This document shows positions 10,099-23,000 of a DNA stretch of 64,000 nt, in pieces (the first letter of the stretch is position 1; every line of letters starts with the position of its first letter). The stretch lies in contig VZSE01015526.1 of the NCBI GenBank assembly GCA_013398275.1, positions 134,388 to 198,387 of the forward strand. Reading direction: 5' to 3'. Source of the DNA: Promerops cafer. Lineage: Eukaryota > Chordata > Aves > Passeriformes > Nectariniidae. Under the pieces are notes generated by a model, which saw nothing but the letters and a program-made list of their open reading frames with translations, did not search any database and had not been told where the DNA came from. A program made the translations under genes and the position numbers.

Positions 10099-11778
10099 GT
10101 GTCTATGTGAAGCCACTTGGGAAAAATCATGGTGCAGTCCCTCCCATTTTCCACAGGTTTCCCCTCAGCTGTGTTTATGGGCCATGCCAAGTTACGGGGT
10201 GCGGCGGCACAGCAGGAGAAACCGGGGCCACTGCCTTCCACCGTGCGGCGAAGGGGACAGCTCAGCACAGCAGACGCTCACGCTGCGCGATGGTACGAGT
10301 AGGTCGGTGAAGAAGACAGGCACGAGGGGTTCTTTGTATGGTATTCCAGTGGCCTTATTAGCAGCACACTGAAGGGGATCAGGGACAAAGAACCAAGAAC
10401 AAAGCACAGTCCAGGATTGTATGTGCAACATGGGAGGCAGAGCATCAGGTCTGAGGGCCAGTGGGCTGAGGGTGTGAGGGTGGTACAAAGGCAGGACTAA
10501 AGGGCAACAGCCAACAGGGGTTTAGGGGGGGAACTGCAATGGATGGGGAACCAATAGGGAAACTGGGAACACTCTGGAAATGGGCTGGGGGTAAAGGGAT
10601 GAGGTAACAGAGAATGGTGAATCTTCTAGAAACTGGGAGAACTGGGGCTGCCATAACTTGAACTATTAACATAAAGGTGCAAAGAACTGTGGGAGAATGT
10701 CGTCTTATGTTGCTCTAAGTTAGAGGGCTGTTTCCTCCCAAGGCATCCATTCCTCTACATCGTGGGATGCAACAATGGGGTACTATTTTAAGGATGAGCG
10801 AAGAACCAAAGGTTCTTTTCATCTATCTCTGAGATCATCTTAATTTCTGGGAATAGAGGTCTTCTTCTTCTGTCCCTGGGGGCACAGGGTCTTCATCACT
10901 CTTCTCTCTCTCTGTTCAAACTTCTTATTAAATTCACAGCTATTTCAACGCTTGCCTGCTTCAACACAGGTTTGAATCCAGCCCCCCCACAATTCTTCAA
11001 TGCGTGATAGGGAAAAAAAAAGTCTGATGGATCAATTAAATTCTTCTCCATAGCTTTACAAGAGGATTTCAGCCCCAAGATCAAGGCATCTCCTCATCCC
11101 TCCCATCTGGGACTTGACTTCCTCTTCACTGACCTCGGTGTCTTCACGTTGTTTCTTTACATCTCTGCACCTCGTCCTGTTCTCTCACTTGAGGGAGGAC
11201 TGAAGCACTGAGTTAACATTTTGCCCGGGGCCCGCAGATGGTCATGATCCCTGCTGGGCAGTGGCTGAAGCAGGCACGGTGATGGATCGTGGCTGTTTTC
11301 CAGGCCCCTGCTGTGCTCAATTCCAGCTGTGGAGCTGATGCTTTTCCCCTCTGCTGCCCAGCAACCGCTGGGCCAGGGCCTGGCTCTGCTGGGCGGGCTG
11401 CGGGGCCTGGCCCCACCCGTAGCCGCTCCCAGGGGCCCAGTGGACACCGGCCGGGCCCAGGCCAGGCAGCAGGGCAGGACGTAATGTCACCAAGATGTTA
11501 TCAGCCACAGCCCAGCCCTACCCTGGCTGGAGGCCCCACGCCCTCCCTTCCCCTGCCTGGTCACTGGGTCAAGTGTGGCGAGGGGGAGAACCTCTCGTTC
11601 CAGGCGCCAGAAGAGAAAAGAGCAAGTTCCTGGGTTTCTTTTGTCTTTAACGTGTTTTTCACAGACACATGTACAGCTTTCTAGTTGTTTAACAGATTGT
11701 CAATTCTCAAAGCTAATTACTCATTAGCAGCTTCTCTTAGAAAGTCACTTCCGTAAGTGCCTTCCATGCAAAACCACC
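10099..11778 (+). mobile_element. LTR-like dispersed repeat, copy 1 (long form)
   Basis: About 1.7 kb that matches, in reverse complement, the segment 62284-63420 over most of its length. Shared blocks include GGGGTACTATTTTAA, ATCTATCTCTGAGATCATCTT, TCTTCATCACTCTTCTCTCTC, GCTTTACAAGAGGATTTCAGC and GTTTAACAGATTGTCA. The ends resemble TG...CA. This copy has about 580 bases (about 10190-10770) absent from copy 2. It has no long coding frame with recognisable retroviral domains, so it may be a solo LTR or a non-autonomous element of an endogenous retrovirus. The family is not identified. Confidence 0.6.
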
Positions 11779-12500
11779 ACATGGGGTTTTGCAGGGAAGG
11801 CAAGGGGTGGGTCTGGCAGGTGACCTTTCTCTCTGAACTGTGGTTTGGCAGGTCTTTAGTCTCTTGTCACACAACCGCTCATGCAGTTCCCTGGGACAAA
11901 AAGCTTCAGTGAGGTGCACTGTTAGGATGCTGCTGTGCTCCTGCAGGCCTTCAGGCAGCCCACAGCAACCCTGTTCCTCTGAGAGGGTCTATTTAGACCA
12001 AGATCACTTCTGAAAATTGTCTTTCAGCACCACACAGAGCGTTATGTGTGAGACTGCCTTCTAACATTAGCTTTTCCACAGAATGGGCAATGAATGGGCT
12101 GCTTTGGAAAGTGACTAGTCAGGCTCTTGTGGATCCTGATGATCAGCTCAGAACACTGCCCCTGTTGTTTCAAGCTGAAGCAAAATCCATCACTTGCATC
12201 CAGGTATTCATGACCCTCATTACTACCACTATTTAAACCCTAAAGTCATGCAACTTCTTATCATGTGCTTGAAGTCGGGTCCACAATGGGAAATGCCATC
12301 CCTCCCCGTGGTAAGGATCAGCTTACACCCAGCACTGGTGATTCTTCCCTGGTAGATACTACTGAACTGTAGCTTGTCTAGCAGCCTCCCATCTTGATGG
12401 CCACCTATTGTATCCTCAAAAGCAGAAGAGTGAGGGGTTATTTTATCTCCTAACACGTCTGTTACCAGATTTTGAACTAAGGCACTGATGCTGACTCATG
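11779..12500. other. Intergenic stretch between FAM118A and SMC1B
   Basis: No exon, no recognisable repeat and no structured RNA is seen between the LTR-like repeat and the probable SMC1B 3' end. Open frames here are short and lack family motifs. Confidence 0.5.
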
Positions 12501-12516
12501 CCTCAGAGTAAATTAT

Positions 12517-12522
12517 TTTATT
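12517..12522 (-). terminator. SMC1B: Candidate SMC1B polyadenylation signal AATAAA
   Basis: TTTATT on the plus strand gives AATAAA on the minus strand, about 1.07 kb past the SMC1B stop codon. It is the nearest canonical hexamer that I noticed on the minus strand. A variant ATTAAA near 12942 is an alternative. Confidence 0.4.
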
Positions 12523-13595
12523 CAATGAAGTGTAGCAATAACAAGTATTTGATGAACATCTGTATTCCTGTGAAACATATTACACTCCTGCTCAGACTTC
12601 CTCCCTGAGGCAGGATCCTCACAGGCCCAGCACAAGCCCAGGGCGCACATGACAAGGCAGGTATGTGTAAGCAACCCACAGGACAAAAGGAACCTGCTCT
12701 ATGAACACAAGATATAATTATTATGAACAGCCACAAACCAAGGGAAGCTCTTCAGCACACACAGAGGTGGAACAGAAGCCAGAAAAAGTGATTCCAGCTT
12801 TCTGTTTTCTTTACCCAGCTTCATTAACTTTAGATAAAAAGTTCATTAACTTTCATCTGCTTAGATGAAAAACAGCCAGCAAAGTAACTTCAGTGCATTG
12901 GGACAGCTGCATAATAACATTTTTCTATATTTCTATATATATTTAATTTGCCTCTATAGCATGACTCATTCTTTCCACTTCTGTACGAGGTGAAATAGCT
13001 CAGAGGTGAAATTTTTCAAGGTTACATCACAGTTCTAGAGCTGCATCACAAGTTTTTGTACAGTTAACTAATACTTGCGTAAGGTTGCAGTGGAAGACTG
13101 AAGTCTTTCTGGTTGTCACAGAAGTCACCCAAGATAATGAACACAGTCCAGTACCTTACTGTTTTAGAAAAGAGGAAATAATTCTATTCTGAAGGCAAAC
13201 AGATGCAGTTACAACACAAAAGGTCCTGACTGGAGCAGTGAGCACCTGAACAGCATGCTGGCACCATGGACTTTTCCTAAGAAAAGCAAGAGGCTTGTTC
13301 TTTGGGATACCATACTTACGGAAATGAACCTGCAGCCCTTCTTACAGCCAAAATATTTGGAATGAAAGCTTTGGGTACCAGTGTGCACACCTCAGAAATA
13401 GCCTCTGGCTCTCACTCCTTAAGAAAACTGCATCAAGGAGTAGCAGTTGATTCCCTTAATATTTTGCAAAACTGCTTCACTTGAAAAGTAAACATTTCCC
13501 TGTCAGCCTCTAATAGCCACATTCAAACTCAGGTTTGTAACAGTCAGGTGTGAACCCAGTTCCTATTGCCACCTGGCCCCGATACCATCCATGTG

Positions 13596-14057
13596 CTACT
13601 CGAAGAGAGAACCAAGGCTGGGCTTCTCTGCTGTGTCCTGCTCTTCCCCCTCTGGGTACTCTGTAAGATCCAGGGTCAGGACTTGGCTGAACATAATATC
13701 ATCGTGCTGAGAAGAGGGAGGATCACACCATGTAACACACTTCTGGTACTTGAAATAAGCATTTCATAACTATGAGATGCAATCATGAGCTTGAGTTCCC
13801 CAAAGGATGTTCCCTGGAGCTGGTACCCGCACAGCAGGACACACCCAGCCACCAACTGTGTGCATGGTTCACTGGAGCAACACTTCAGGTGTGACCCAGC
13901 ACTTCAACAACCCCATGTACGCTATTTACCCATAATTAATTGTTACCTCAGGACACACTCCAATCAATGCATCTGCCTTGCAATAAAACTCTTCCTTCAG
14001 GGAAATAACTATCATTTGGAACTGTTCATGTGCCTGTTCTCTAATGAAACTCGAGAC
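13596..14057 (-). CDS. SMC1B: SMC1B exons 24 and 25: D-loop side and C terminus
   Basis: Exon 24 (13947-14057) reads VSSFIREQAHEQFQMIVISL followed by KEEFYCKADALIGVCPE. Exon 25 (13596-13706) reads HDDIMFSQVLTLDLTEYPEG and ends in a 17-residue acidic and polar tail before TAG at 13596-13598. Both are in phase 0. Intron 23 is large (about 2.6 kb) and intron 24 only 240 bp. Confidence 0.93.
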
Positions 14058-17000
14058 CTTTGGAAAGAAACCAAGTATTTCAGTTAGTTCTGGCAACCTG
14101 AAACAATGCTGTGATTAGGGAAGGGTGAGGGAAGAACTGAACTGTGCTAGCTGCAGAATTCCATCATGAAATAAGATTGCTAAAATGAGAAATAAACCAG
14201 CTTAAAAAGCCAGATATTTTGCATGGTTTTAAGAGAACCCCTCACGTGTGCTGCTTTTTTAAAACATTTAAGAAAATAATGGTTCATTCCAATGAATAAA
14301 GCTATAAAAAGACCAGTGCCAATGAATAACAATTTTACTTTATATAACTAGAAAGGAAGGTGGAAATTCCTAAATAAGTTTTTTAAAAAGTGTGAAAAGT
14401 TTGCTACTGGCTGTATAATAATCTTAAATTAGTTCATTGGAGACAACAGCAAGTTTCTCAATGATAATGCAACTTAAAGGTAGAAAATTCAAGTTATTAA
14501 CTGGTGAGCATTGCAATGTCCTCCAATATAAATTACATGCTGCATAAACGAAAACCAGTACATTTTTAATGAGCCTTCTGCCTGCACGGTTCTATCTACA
14601 TGACATGGCAATTTTTTAATGGAAGAACTGTTGTTAGTAAGTTAAGAACTTCACAATAATTTCAGAGTATATTCCCAATTAGTGAGAGATCTGCTTTAAT
14701 ACATCATCAATCTGAAAGAATGGAAAGAAACAGATTAATTTCTTAGGATAAAGAATAGATGCCAGTGAGTACCAGCAACAATCCTTCACAGGTCAGTTTT
14801 ACTCACTTGCAATATTTAATTTTAGCTATGTTTGAATTGAGAAATCCAGGTGCATAGAGGCAAAATCACCTCTGTTTCCAGTGTTTTGACAAGAATGGTG
14901 TTCAGCACATCCTTAGGCGTAAAGGGGACCTCTCTTCTGCCAGGCAGAATGAGCCTCCTCAGAGAGGCAAAGTGCAGCCAAGTGCCTAATGCACCCTATT
15001 AATTATTATCAGAGGCTCTGTTAATGCCTCATAGGTAGCCTATATGGAAAGCTGGCAACATCCCAGAAATCCTCACCTTTGTGCAATGTGTACAGGACTG
15101 GGGCATGTCTAACTGCAAGAGGAACTTACTTGGATTAATAAAGTCATCCAGGTAACAACCAGGTAAGGGCATGACCTGTGTCCCTGCCCAGCTCCAGACA
15201 GAGCCAGGAAACACACCAGCCAGCCACCCCAGACAGCTGCAGAGATGGGCAGGGCTCATCACCTGGCACACCACAGCTTCCATGAAAAGCAGAAATGTGA
15301 AGTTCGGCAGTAAATGGTGTAACAGCAAAGGAAAGCCTGGAGTCAGCCTGCACTGCTCCAAGTCATCAGCCTTGAGACATCTGAGCCCAGAAAGAATAAC
15401 ACACAGAAAACACAGTTCTCATATTTAACCTGAATACATATATCTTAGAGTGGTCCCAAGTGAGACTCATAAGCAGAGCAGTATCTGATAGAAGCTCAGC
15501 TCACAGAAGTGCTGTGTGATGTGTAATCTTGTTTTTAATCATGTCACTGAGAGCCACACCGTGAATCTTCCCTAGGGATCTTCATTATAGCCCCAGTACA
15601 TCCTGTCTGATGTTGCTGAAACACACTGCACCAAGTTAAAACAACCTCAGGGCCTGGGTAACCCTTGTGGACTTGCATCCCAAGGATTATTAAGGGAATT
15701 CAGGCTCAGGAACCTCTCACAGTGAGTCAGTAACCTCCAAGAAGGAATTGAATTCTATCTGGCAGGCACAAGTGATAGAGCTTCCCAGCTATCTATTCCA
15801 GAGGTACCCTCCAAGCAAACTCTGGAGTACTTGGCACATCACAGTTAATGCCAGCAGGGGACAAACCAAAATGTTTGGTGTTTAAACAACTGGTTTTGTT
15901 TGTTAGGCTCTACCAAGACTGACATTAGCAGTAATGCTAGTAGAAATACTGTTCTGAAAAAAAATGCTTCCACAGAAGAAAATCCAGGCATATGTGGAGA
16001 GCTTTAGGATTCCTCCCTACAAACAATCCCTGTTCTGAGCCTCCCCCTCCCAGGGGCTGCCATTCACAGCTGCAATCTTTGCTGTTCGTGCTCCAGCCTC
16101 AGTTCTTGTTACATTGAACAGTTACTGGCAAAAAGGGAAAGAGAAATTAAGAGGGCAGGAAGGCATTTTAATCAAGAAAAGTCATGTGACTAAAATGACT
16201 GGAGCAACAGCTTAATTGGTGCTAATGCAAAAATAGTTACTAAGCCAATTACATTAAACACTCCAGTGACAGAACGACTTGTTTTCCACATGCAGACACA
16301 CTCCTTCACACTACTTCTCAGAGCCAAGGCAACTCCAAGGCCTGACCAGTTCCAAGCAGCACAATTCCCAGGTGCCCTCCAGGTCAGACTGTGCCACAAG
16401 GGGTTACACAACACACTGTGCACCTTCACACCCCTCACTACCTCCTCTCACCTTCACAATTTAGAGACCAATCAAACACACTTGGATTAAGGAATTTAAA
16501 TTTTTCCCATATCTCGTATCTCAGATTCATTACTTTAGCCCTAAATCCAATCTAATTTAAAATAGGTTCAGTCAGGATAATCAATCTCTGTATCCCAGCA
16601 CCCTGCAATGGAAGCAGCCACCCTTTTACAAAAGGTACCAGATATTGTTGGTAAAAGAGCAACTTACTTTATCAATGTTTGTGTTGTCCAGTGCAGCATC
16701 TATCTCATCCAAAATAAAAAAAGGAGCTGGACGAAAGCTATAGAAGATGAGACGGTATTTTGCATTGAGATATTAAAATGTTAATCAACATTCTAATTGC
16801 TTACTTAATCCATAAATGAAGTTGATAGTATTTTTCAATATTATTATTATATTTATTATAATTAAATAATTTGGTATCATTTAACATTTCATATTAAATA
16901 ACAGACAAGAAATTAACAGTTAGTATTTTAATTAACATGAAATTCTACATTGAATATATAAAGTCATGACAGATAAAGAATAAGGACTTCCACAATGCTT

Positions 17001-20000
17001 GAACACTCCATGAGCAGAATTTTTTTTAACGTGCGTGTAAGCATAACACTGTCTCTTTCTATCACCTACTTGGCCAGATACTTGGAGAATACCCTAATAC
17101 CTTTTTCTTCCCCCTGGATAATCCCAGAACCGTTCTGTTACCTGTGTATGGCAAACACAAGAGCCAGGGCTGCCACTGTTTTTTCCCCTCCTGACAAGCT
17201 GTCCATTGGCATAAAGCGCTTGCCCGGAGCCACGCAGTGAAAGCCAATGCCTTCCAGATAGGGCTCCTCAGGATTTTCCGGACTAAGGAATGCCTGGAAA
17301 CAAACACGTTTAATTGTTAATAGGAAGATTTATCAAATTATTGAGACAGGTAGTTTTTAGGTTTAAATACTGCCTGAGCTAGTGAGGAAACCAGTGAGTT
17401 TGCTTCCCTTTTAAGGAATCTGTTCATCCATTCTGAGAGCAGCAGTATTCAGTTCCCAGAGAATACGGTTTTGTTAACAAACCAGGAACCAAGAGGCTCA
17501 CTAACAAAACCAGTATGGAAATGGTGCCACATATTTGTTAGTTCCAAACTTTCAACTACTGAACAAACTTGATTTTATCACCTACATAACTGCTTTGATT
17601 TTTTGAATTATTAAAATGTTAGACTTCAAAAGCTGATTTCTTCTTTTTTTGGCCTGGAAGACAATGCCTTTGACAATATATTGCCTTTTTTTTTGGTGAA
17701 AGGTTAGCTTTACAGAGCCTAGCTTTGAGCTGGACAAAGACTGCTTGTAGTAGTGTCTTGTTCTGTACTTTGTATCCTGGTTCCCAGGGACAAAATTTAA
17801 AAGCATTATTTTAAAGGAACCACCATTTTTCCTAACCACTAAAGGTATGATGGGTAAGATCTTTGCTACATGGTTTATTTTTCTCATTAATAGAAGAGAC
17901 AATAAAATAATACAGGCTCTTCCTCTCTGCACAAGTGGAGACAGGTAAGAGAAATTTCCTTACTTAACCCTCATTTCAAATGTCTCCTCTCAGATCACAG
18001 ACATCATTGAAGAAAACCAAACCAACACACAACATGCTAAAGGAAAACACAAAATCTTAAGACAGACAAGAGTTAAATCCTTTAAACATTCCACAGTCTA
18101 TGGAATTTGACATAACCAAAGCATTTGGGAGTTCCCTCCATAGGAACAGTAACAATGATAATTGTGAGACAGTTTTTCTACATATTTCTTAAAAGTTGCA
18201 AACATGTCTGTTTTCTAAATATTTAAGTGGGATAGAAGGTGCTTCAAGACCTTGTACAAAACACTAACACTGATTTATGATTTTCAGTTGTCTGTACTAA
18301 TGATTATTATTCGTATAACTTGATGTGTAAACCAATGTCAGTTTTAAACAAAGTACTCAATTACATTTCACACTTGTGTTCTGATAATTTACAAGTCTGA
18401 TAGAAGCAAAGAGTAAAACTATGCCAAGCTGAATAGTTCCCAATTTTCCTCATGGATTACCTATCTGTCTAATGTCAAGCATACTTAGGCTTATTGCCTA
18501 TTCCTTCCCTGACCCTAAACTGCTGTAGTCTTTATTTCTGTAACTTTCTTAAGGACTGAGACTGTCTTTGGAAACCACAAGTGCTACTTTATTCTAGGTA
18601 ACACAGCATCCAGTAAGGCCTTTAAGGCAAAGCCCCTGAACACAACACACCTGAGCACTACTGTTCCTGCAAAGCTTCTTGTAGATCCTGTCAATGGCTA
18701 TGGAGGCATGCTCAAAGCAGCGGCTAAACAGCTCGTATCTCCTTTTTTTCACCTCTTCAAATTCCTGCTTGCATATTCTGGCCTCCTTTCTGCTGGTCTC
18801 AAAAGCTATGGAAAGAAAAGTCACAGGAATTACTCCTTAAGAAGTCTTTGAGCAAATACACGGAACAAATATATACTGGGTACCATGATCAGCATCAAAG
18901 AAAACACTTATTGCAGAAAAAGGAACATACCAATGTGGTGTGAGTTTCCTTCCACGTTTCAAATGGAGGACCCACAAACCAGCAAAGTTGTGATGTATTC
19001 CATCTGCTCTGTGCCACATTTGTCTGGAGCAAGGAACAATATTCTTCTCCTAATTCCTTCTGGGAACCAGGCAGCCCTAAGCAACACCAGCACTGACCTG
19101 GTACAGCTCCAGAACCCCTTAAGTTTCTTACATTATTAATATCTTCAAAACTCTCCGAAGATACTAATTATTTTGCAGAAATGCTCATGTATGAGTTTAC
19201 GACAACATACACAGTTCCTTCAGTTATGTAAGAAAAATTTAAGCAATTTTAACATTAAAGTCAGTACTTCTCAGAAAGCAAGTAAAAAACACTTTATGAT
19301 ATCATGTGGGGAACAAATATCTTCCCAATTATTCAAACTGTATTTCAACAAAGTACTGCACACTCAAGTGTATGCAAATGAATTGTTTACATATAATTAA
19401 AAAGATAACTGAGGATAAACACTTGAGCACAAGAAACTATCTTAATATCTGAAACGGGCAAAGCCAGCAGGACCAACCCCAAGAAGAGGAATTTCAATTA
19501 GGGTGGAATCACAAAAGTGACTGACATGAAAGACTCAGTGTTACCATCTATTGATTCTTGGAACTTGTCCCGAGCTATCTGTAACTTCTCTCCTGCTCTC
19601 AGGTTTGGAGCAGCTGTCTTCATTAATGTGACCTCTTTAGATTTGATTTCCTGCTGCATTTGCTTCACTTGATCCTCTATATCTTTATCAGATTCTAGTT
19701 CCTAAAGAAAAAAAACCAACAGAGCAATCTATATAGCAAGCACTCATGGTTCCTGCAACAATTAACCCCACTCATTAATAGCTTTAACTTGAAACACAAC
19801 TGAAAATGCCACCCAGGTCTTATTTCTTGCAATGAATTTACCAGGCCCTCACTCTTCTTCCCCAAGACCTTTAACAATTATTTTCCCTTGATTCCCTTTT
19901 TAAAATACAACACAGGAGCAGGATTAGTGCTTCACTCCTTGATTTTAAAGAAGAGGTTCTCAGAGAATTCTTTGAGGTAAGTTCTACTGATGACAGATTC

Positions 20001-23000
20001 ATCCTTTGCTCCGTGCTTAGCCTCTGACATTTAACTACTTCCCTCAAGATTAAAAAGGAAAAAAATTACAAAACCTGCTGAGAAAATGAGACCTAATGGG
20101 CTGTTAGACAGGAAAGGACGGGAAGCCTTGGTCTCTGCAAGTACCACAAACAGAAGGCAAACAACCCCCCACAGCCATCCTTGGGTTCTGGAGTTATGAG
20201 CCTTAGCACACAAAGCTGGAACTTCAAGGCAGAAAGTAAAGGAGGAAAGAAAAAAAAAAAATCAAGGTTATATTAAGTCTCTCAATTCTATTTTTGTGGT
20301 TCACGTAAGCTGTAAGTTAAAGCCAGTTATATGGGAAACTGACTTATATGGGAAACTGACCTATCTAGAAATCCCACACATTAATAATGCTACATCATGA
20401 GTACAAAACCAGAGCACACATACACATGCACTTCAGCTTAGCACTGGTTTTACCAAGTGTCACTTAAAGACCAGGGTGAAGAACAAAATAAACAACAAAT
20501 ATCTTTCACAAAAATAAAAATCAAACACTCCACCTCTAATAATTTCAGACAGAAAAGATTACCTTTAGGTCGACTTCTAGGGTGCTGTAGTCTATCTGAA
20601 TTCCCTCTTCCTTTTCATAGATTCCTGATAGAGTCTGGGTGCCTTCTATTTCAGTTCCTGGCTATAAGATGAAGGACATTCCAGTTCAGAAACACAACAG
20701 TTGACTGTGAAACCATAAAACCAATTCATTAAAAGGTTTTAAAATGGAAACGGTGGTAACATGGTACAACGTAAACTTAATCCATAGCTCTTCCCCTGGC
20801 TCAAATGGAATGAACAGTTAAGATCTCATGAGCCTAATTAACACACACCTGTTAAATGAAGATCTTTTCATCTGCTAAACTCAGTTTGAAGCTATGTTAA
20901 AAGCAGCAGCAATCTGTTTATTACGTATTTACAACACTGTACATACTGTAAATCTCCTGATTGGAAAGATTTACAGTCGCTGATACCTCAACCCCTTCCA
21001 AGGGAAGGCTGAAGTGTGTAAGCTGAGGCATTTCTTCCACTCAAGCTCAAAAAAAATCGAGGAGCTTCAGTTCTGTATGGCATAACCAGAGAATCTTGTA
21101 TTCCCTGTCACCTGAATTTCAGTCACTTTCCCTCAAATGAAATGTGTTGTTATCTCTCATTATTAGACCCCTTTCCCACCAAGATTTTTTCTTGGAACCA
21201 GATCTTGCTGGTCTTCTCAGTGAGGTTAATTAAGAATCCATCTTGTTACTCCTTCTGCTCCCCTCCTTGGTTTCCTCTCTTCTTTATTCAGAAACAGTGA
21301 GAGCTGAGTTCCTACAACCTCTGATCATTAGCAGTTCTTGTTCTTTCCCTTCACAGACTGCCCATCTCACCTCACTGCCTGCATTGTGTCTGCTGCCCAA
21401 TTCACACCTATCCTCCAGCAAAAATACTTTTCTAAGGAATGGGTTCAACAAGACTCCTTCCAAATTCACACACTTGTTATAAGTTCTTCAGAACCCACAG
21501 CTCTTTTATTTTGTAATAGTGCAGAAAATTTATTTCTCCTCACAAAAGGTATGTTGGAAAAAGAGGGGAGATGGAGACAAACAGTAAGGGGCAGTCATCG
21601 GATAGAAAGAATGTTTCTATTTCAGCCTATCCCTGATTTCTGTGAATATCTACATTTACTGAATACAAAAGGATGATTTTATATACAGCATTTATTTTAT
21701 GGATGATAGACCAAATATGATCTCAACCCTTGCACATGCCATATTTATTTACATTTCTGAACTGACCCCTGTGTATCATCTTACTTATCTTCATACCAAT
21801 TTTCTTGTACAACAAGATTTTATGTATTTCACAAGAGTATGTTTCAAGCACAAACAAAAATACTTTCAAACAGCATTTCTGTCTACAAAAATAAAAAGAT
21901 ATCCTTCTTTTGAATGAAAGAGACCTAATCACACGAGTAGAGTGTATTGGTTTGAACATTACTATGTAAGAGAAACAGTCCTGTAAGGAAAGAAAAATTA
22001 AATTCATGAGTAAGTGCTCCTCCATGATATCTATCTTCTATAAACACTTTAAGTACCTCTACTTCACTGATGTCATCCAGTGATCCAAACAGTAACTTGA
22101 TTTTCAAGTCCTGCACCTTGCATTCAAGCAGCAGATTATGTCCCCTTAATCTCTTCTCTTCCAGAGAGGTTTCTAGAGCTGTAGCTTCCCTCTGCAACTT
22201 TGTGGCTTCTCTACATGCACAAAAGGCACAAAACAACTCAAGAGTGGAAACATCGCTGCTAATAACATCAACAGAAAAACAGCATGATAAATACAGCATA
22301 GAAAACAGATTCCAAGCACCAAGAGGGCTCTTTCCTCTGCAAAAACCCCCATCAAACATAAAGGAAAATAGTACTGTACTTCTGCCATCCCCCCATTCTC
22401 CTGAATTACTCCAGAGGGAGCCTCAGTCTCAGTACATTGCCAAGTTCACTTCAAAGCACGTTCAAATACCCATCTTTCCTAATTACAGACTACCTCTGTT
22501 CTGTTCAGCTCTAGTGAACATGGATGGAGATTTGATCCTTCAACATGTTACCAAGTATCTTTTACCATTACTCTCCTTGAAACAGCTCGATTCTTTGCAA
22601 CCAATTCTTCTGATAGCAGTAAGTTACCATCAGCAGAAACATTGTTAAAATTATACACAACATAAATTACATACAGTTCATGAGTTTATAGAAAATTCCA
22701 CAAGTTTACCTAGCCATACCGTGCCAACATGAAAGGGTTTTTAAACATAGCAATGACTCCTGACTAAGGGATATCAATAACAAGCAAGCACAACAGAACT
22801 GAAGTATAAACTGTCCACAAAGGAGCTGATTTAATATAACAGTAGGACAATATAATGACCTAAAGTTAGCATTAGTTTAAGGTATCCAACACATGAAAAG
22901 TCTGGAAAAATAACAATGAAATTGGAAAATAAAAATGTTCCCATTAATCAGACTCACTGTACAACAAAACTAAACTGTGAAACTATGAGGGAACTTCGCA

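Noticed and set aside
14680..14712. Possible terminal SMC1B exon reading IDDVLKQISH before a stop, behind a good acceptor
   Set aside because: The true exons 24 and 25 were found at 13947-14057 and 13596-13706 with clear family sequence, so this site is a chance acceptor.
22070..22648. 192-codon open frame on the plus strand
   Set aside because: It is antisense to SMC1B exon 18 and its introns. Composition is ordinary and no motif is seen.
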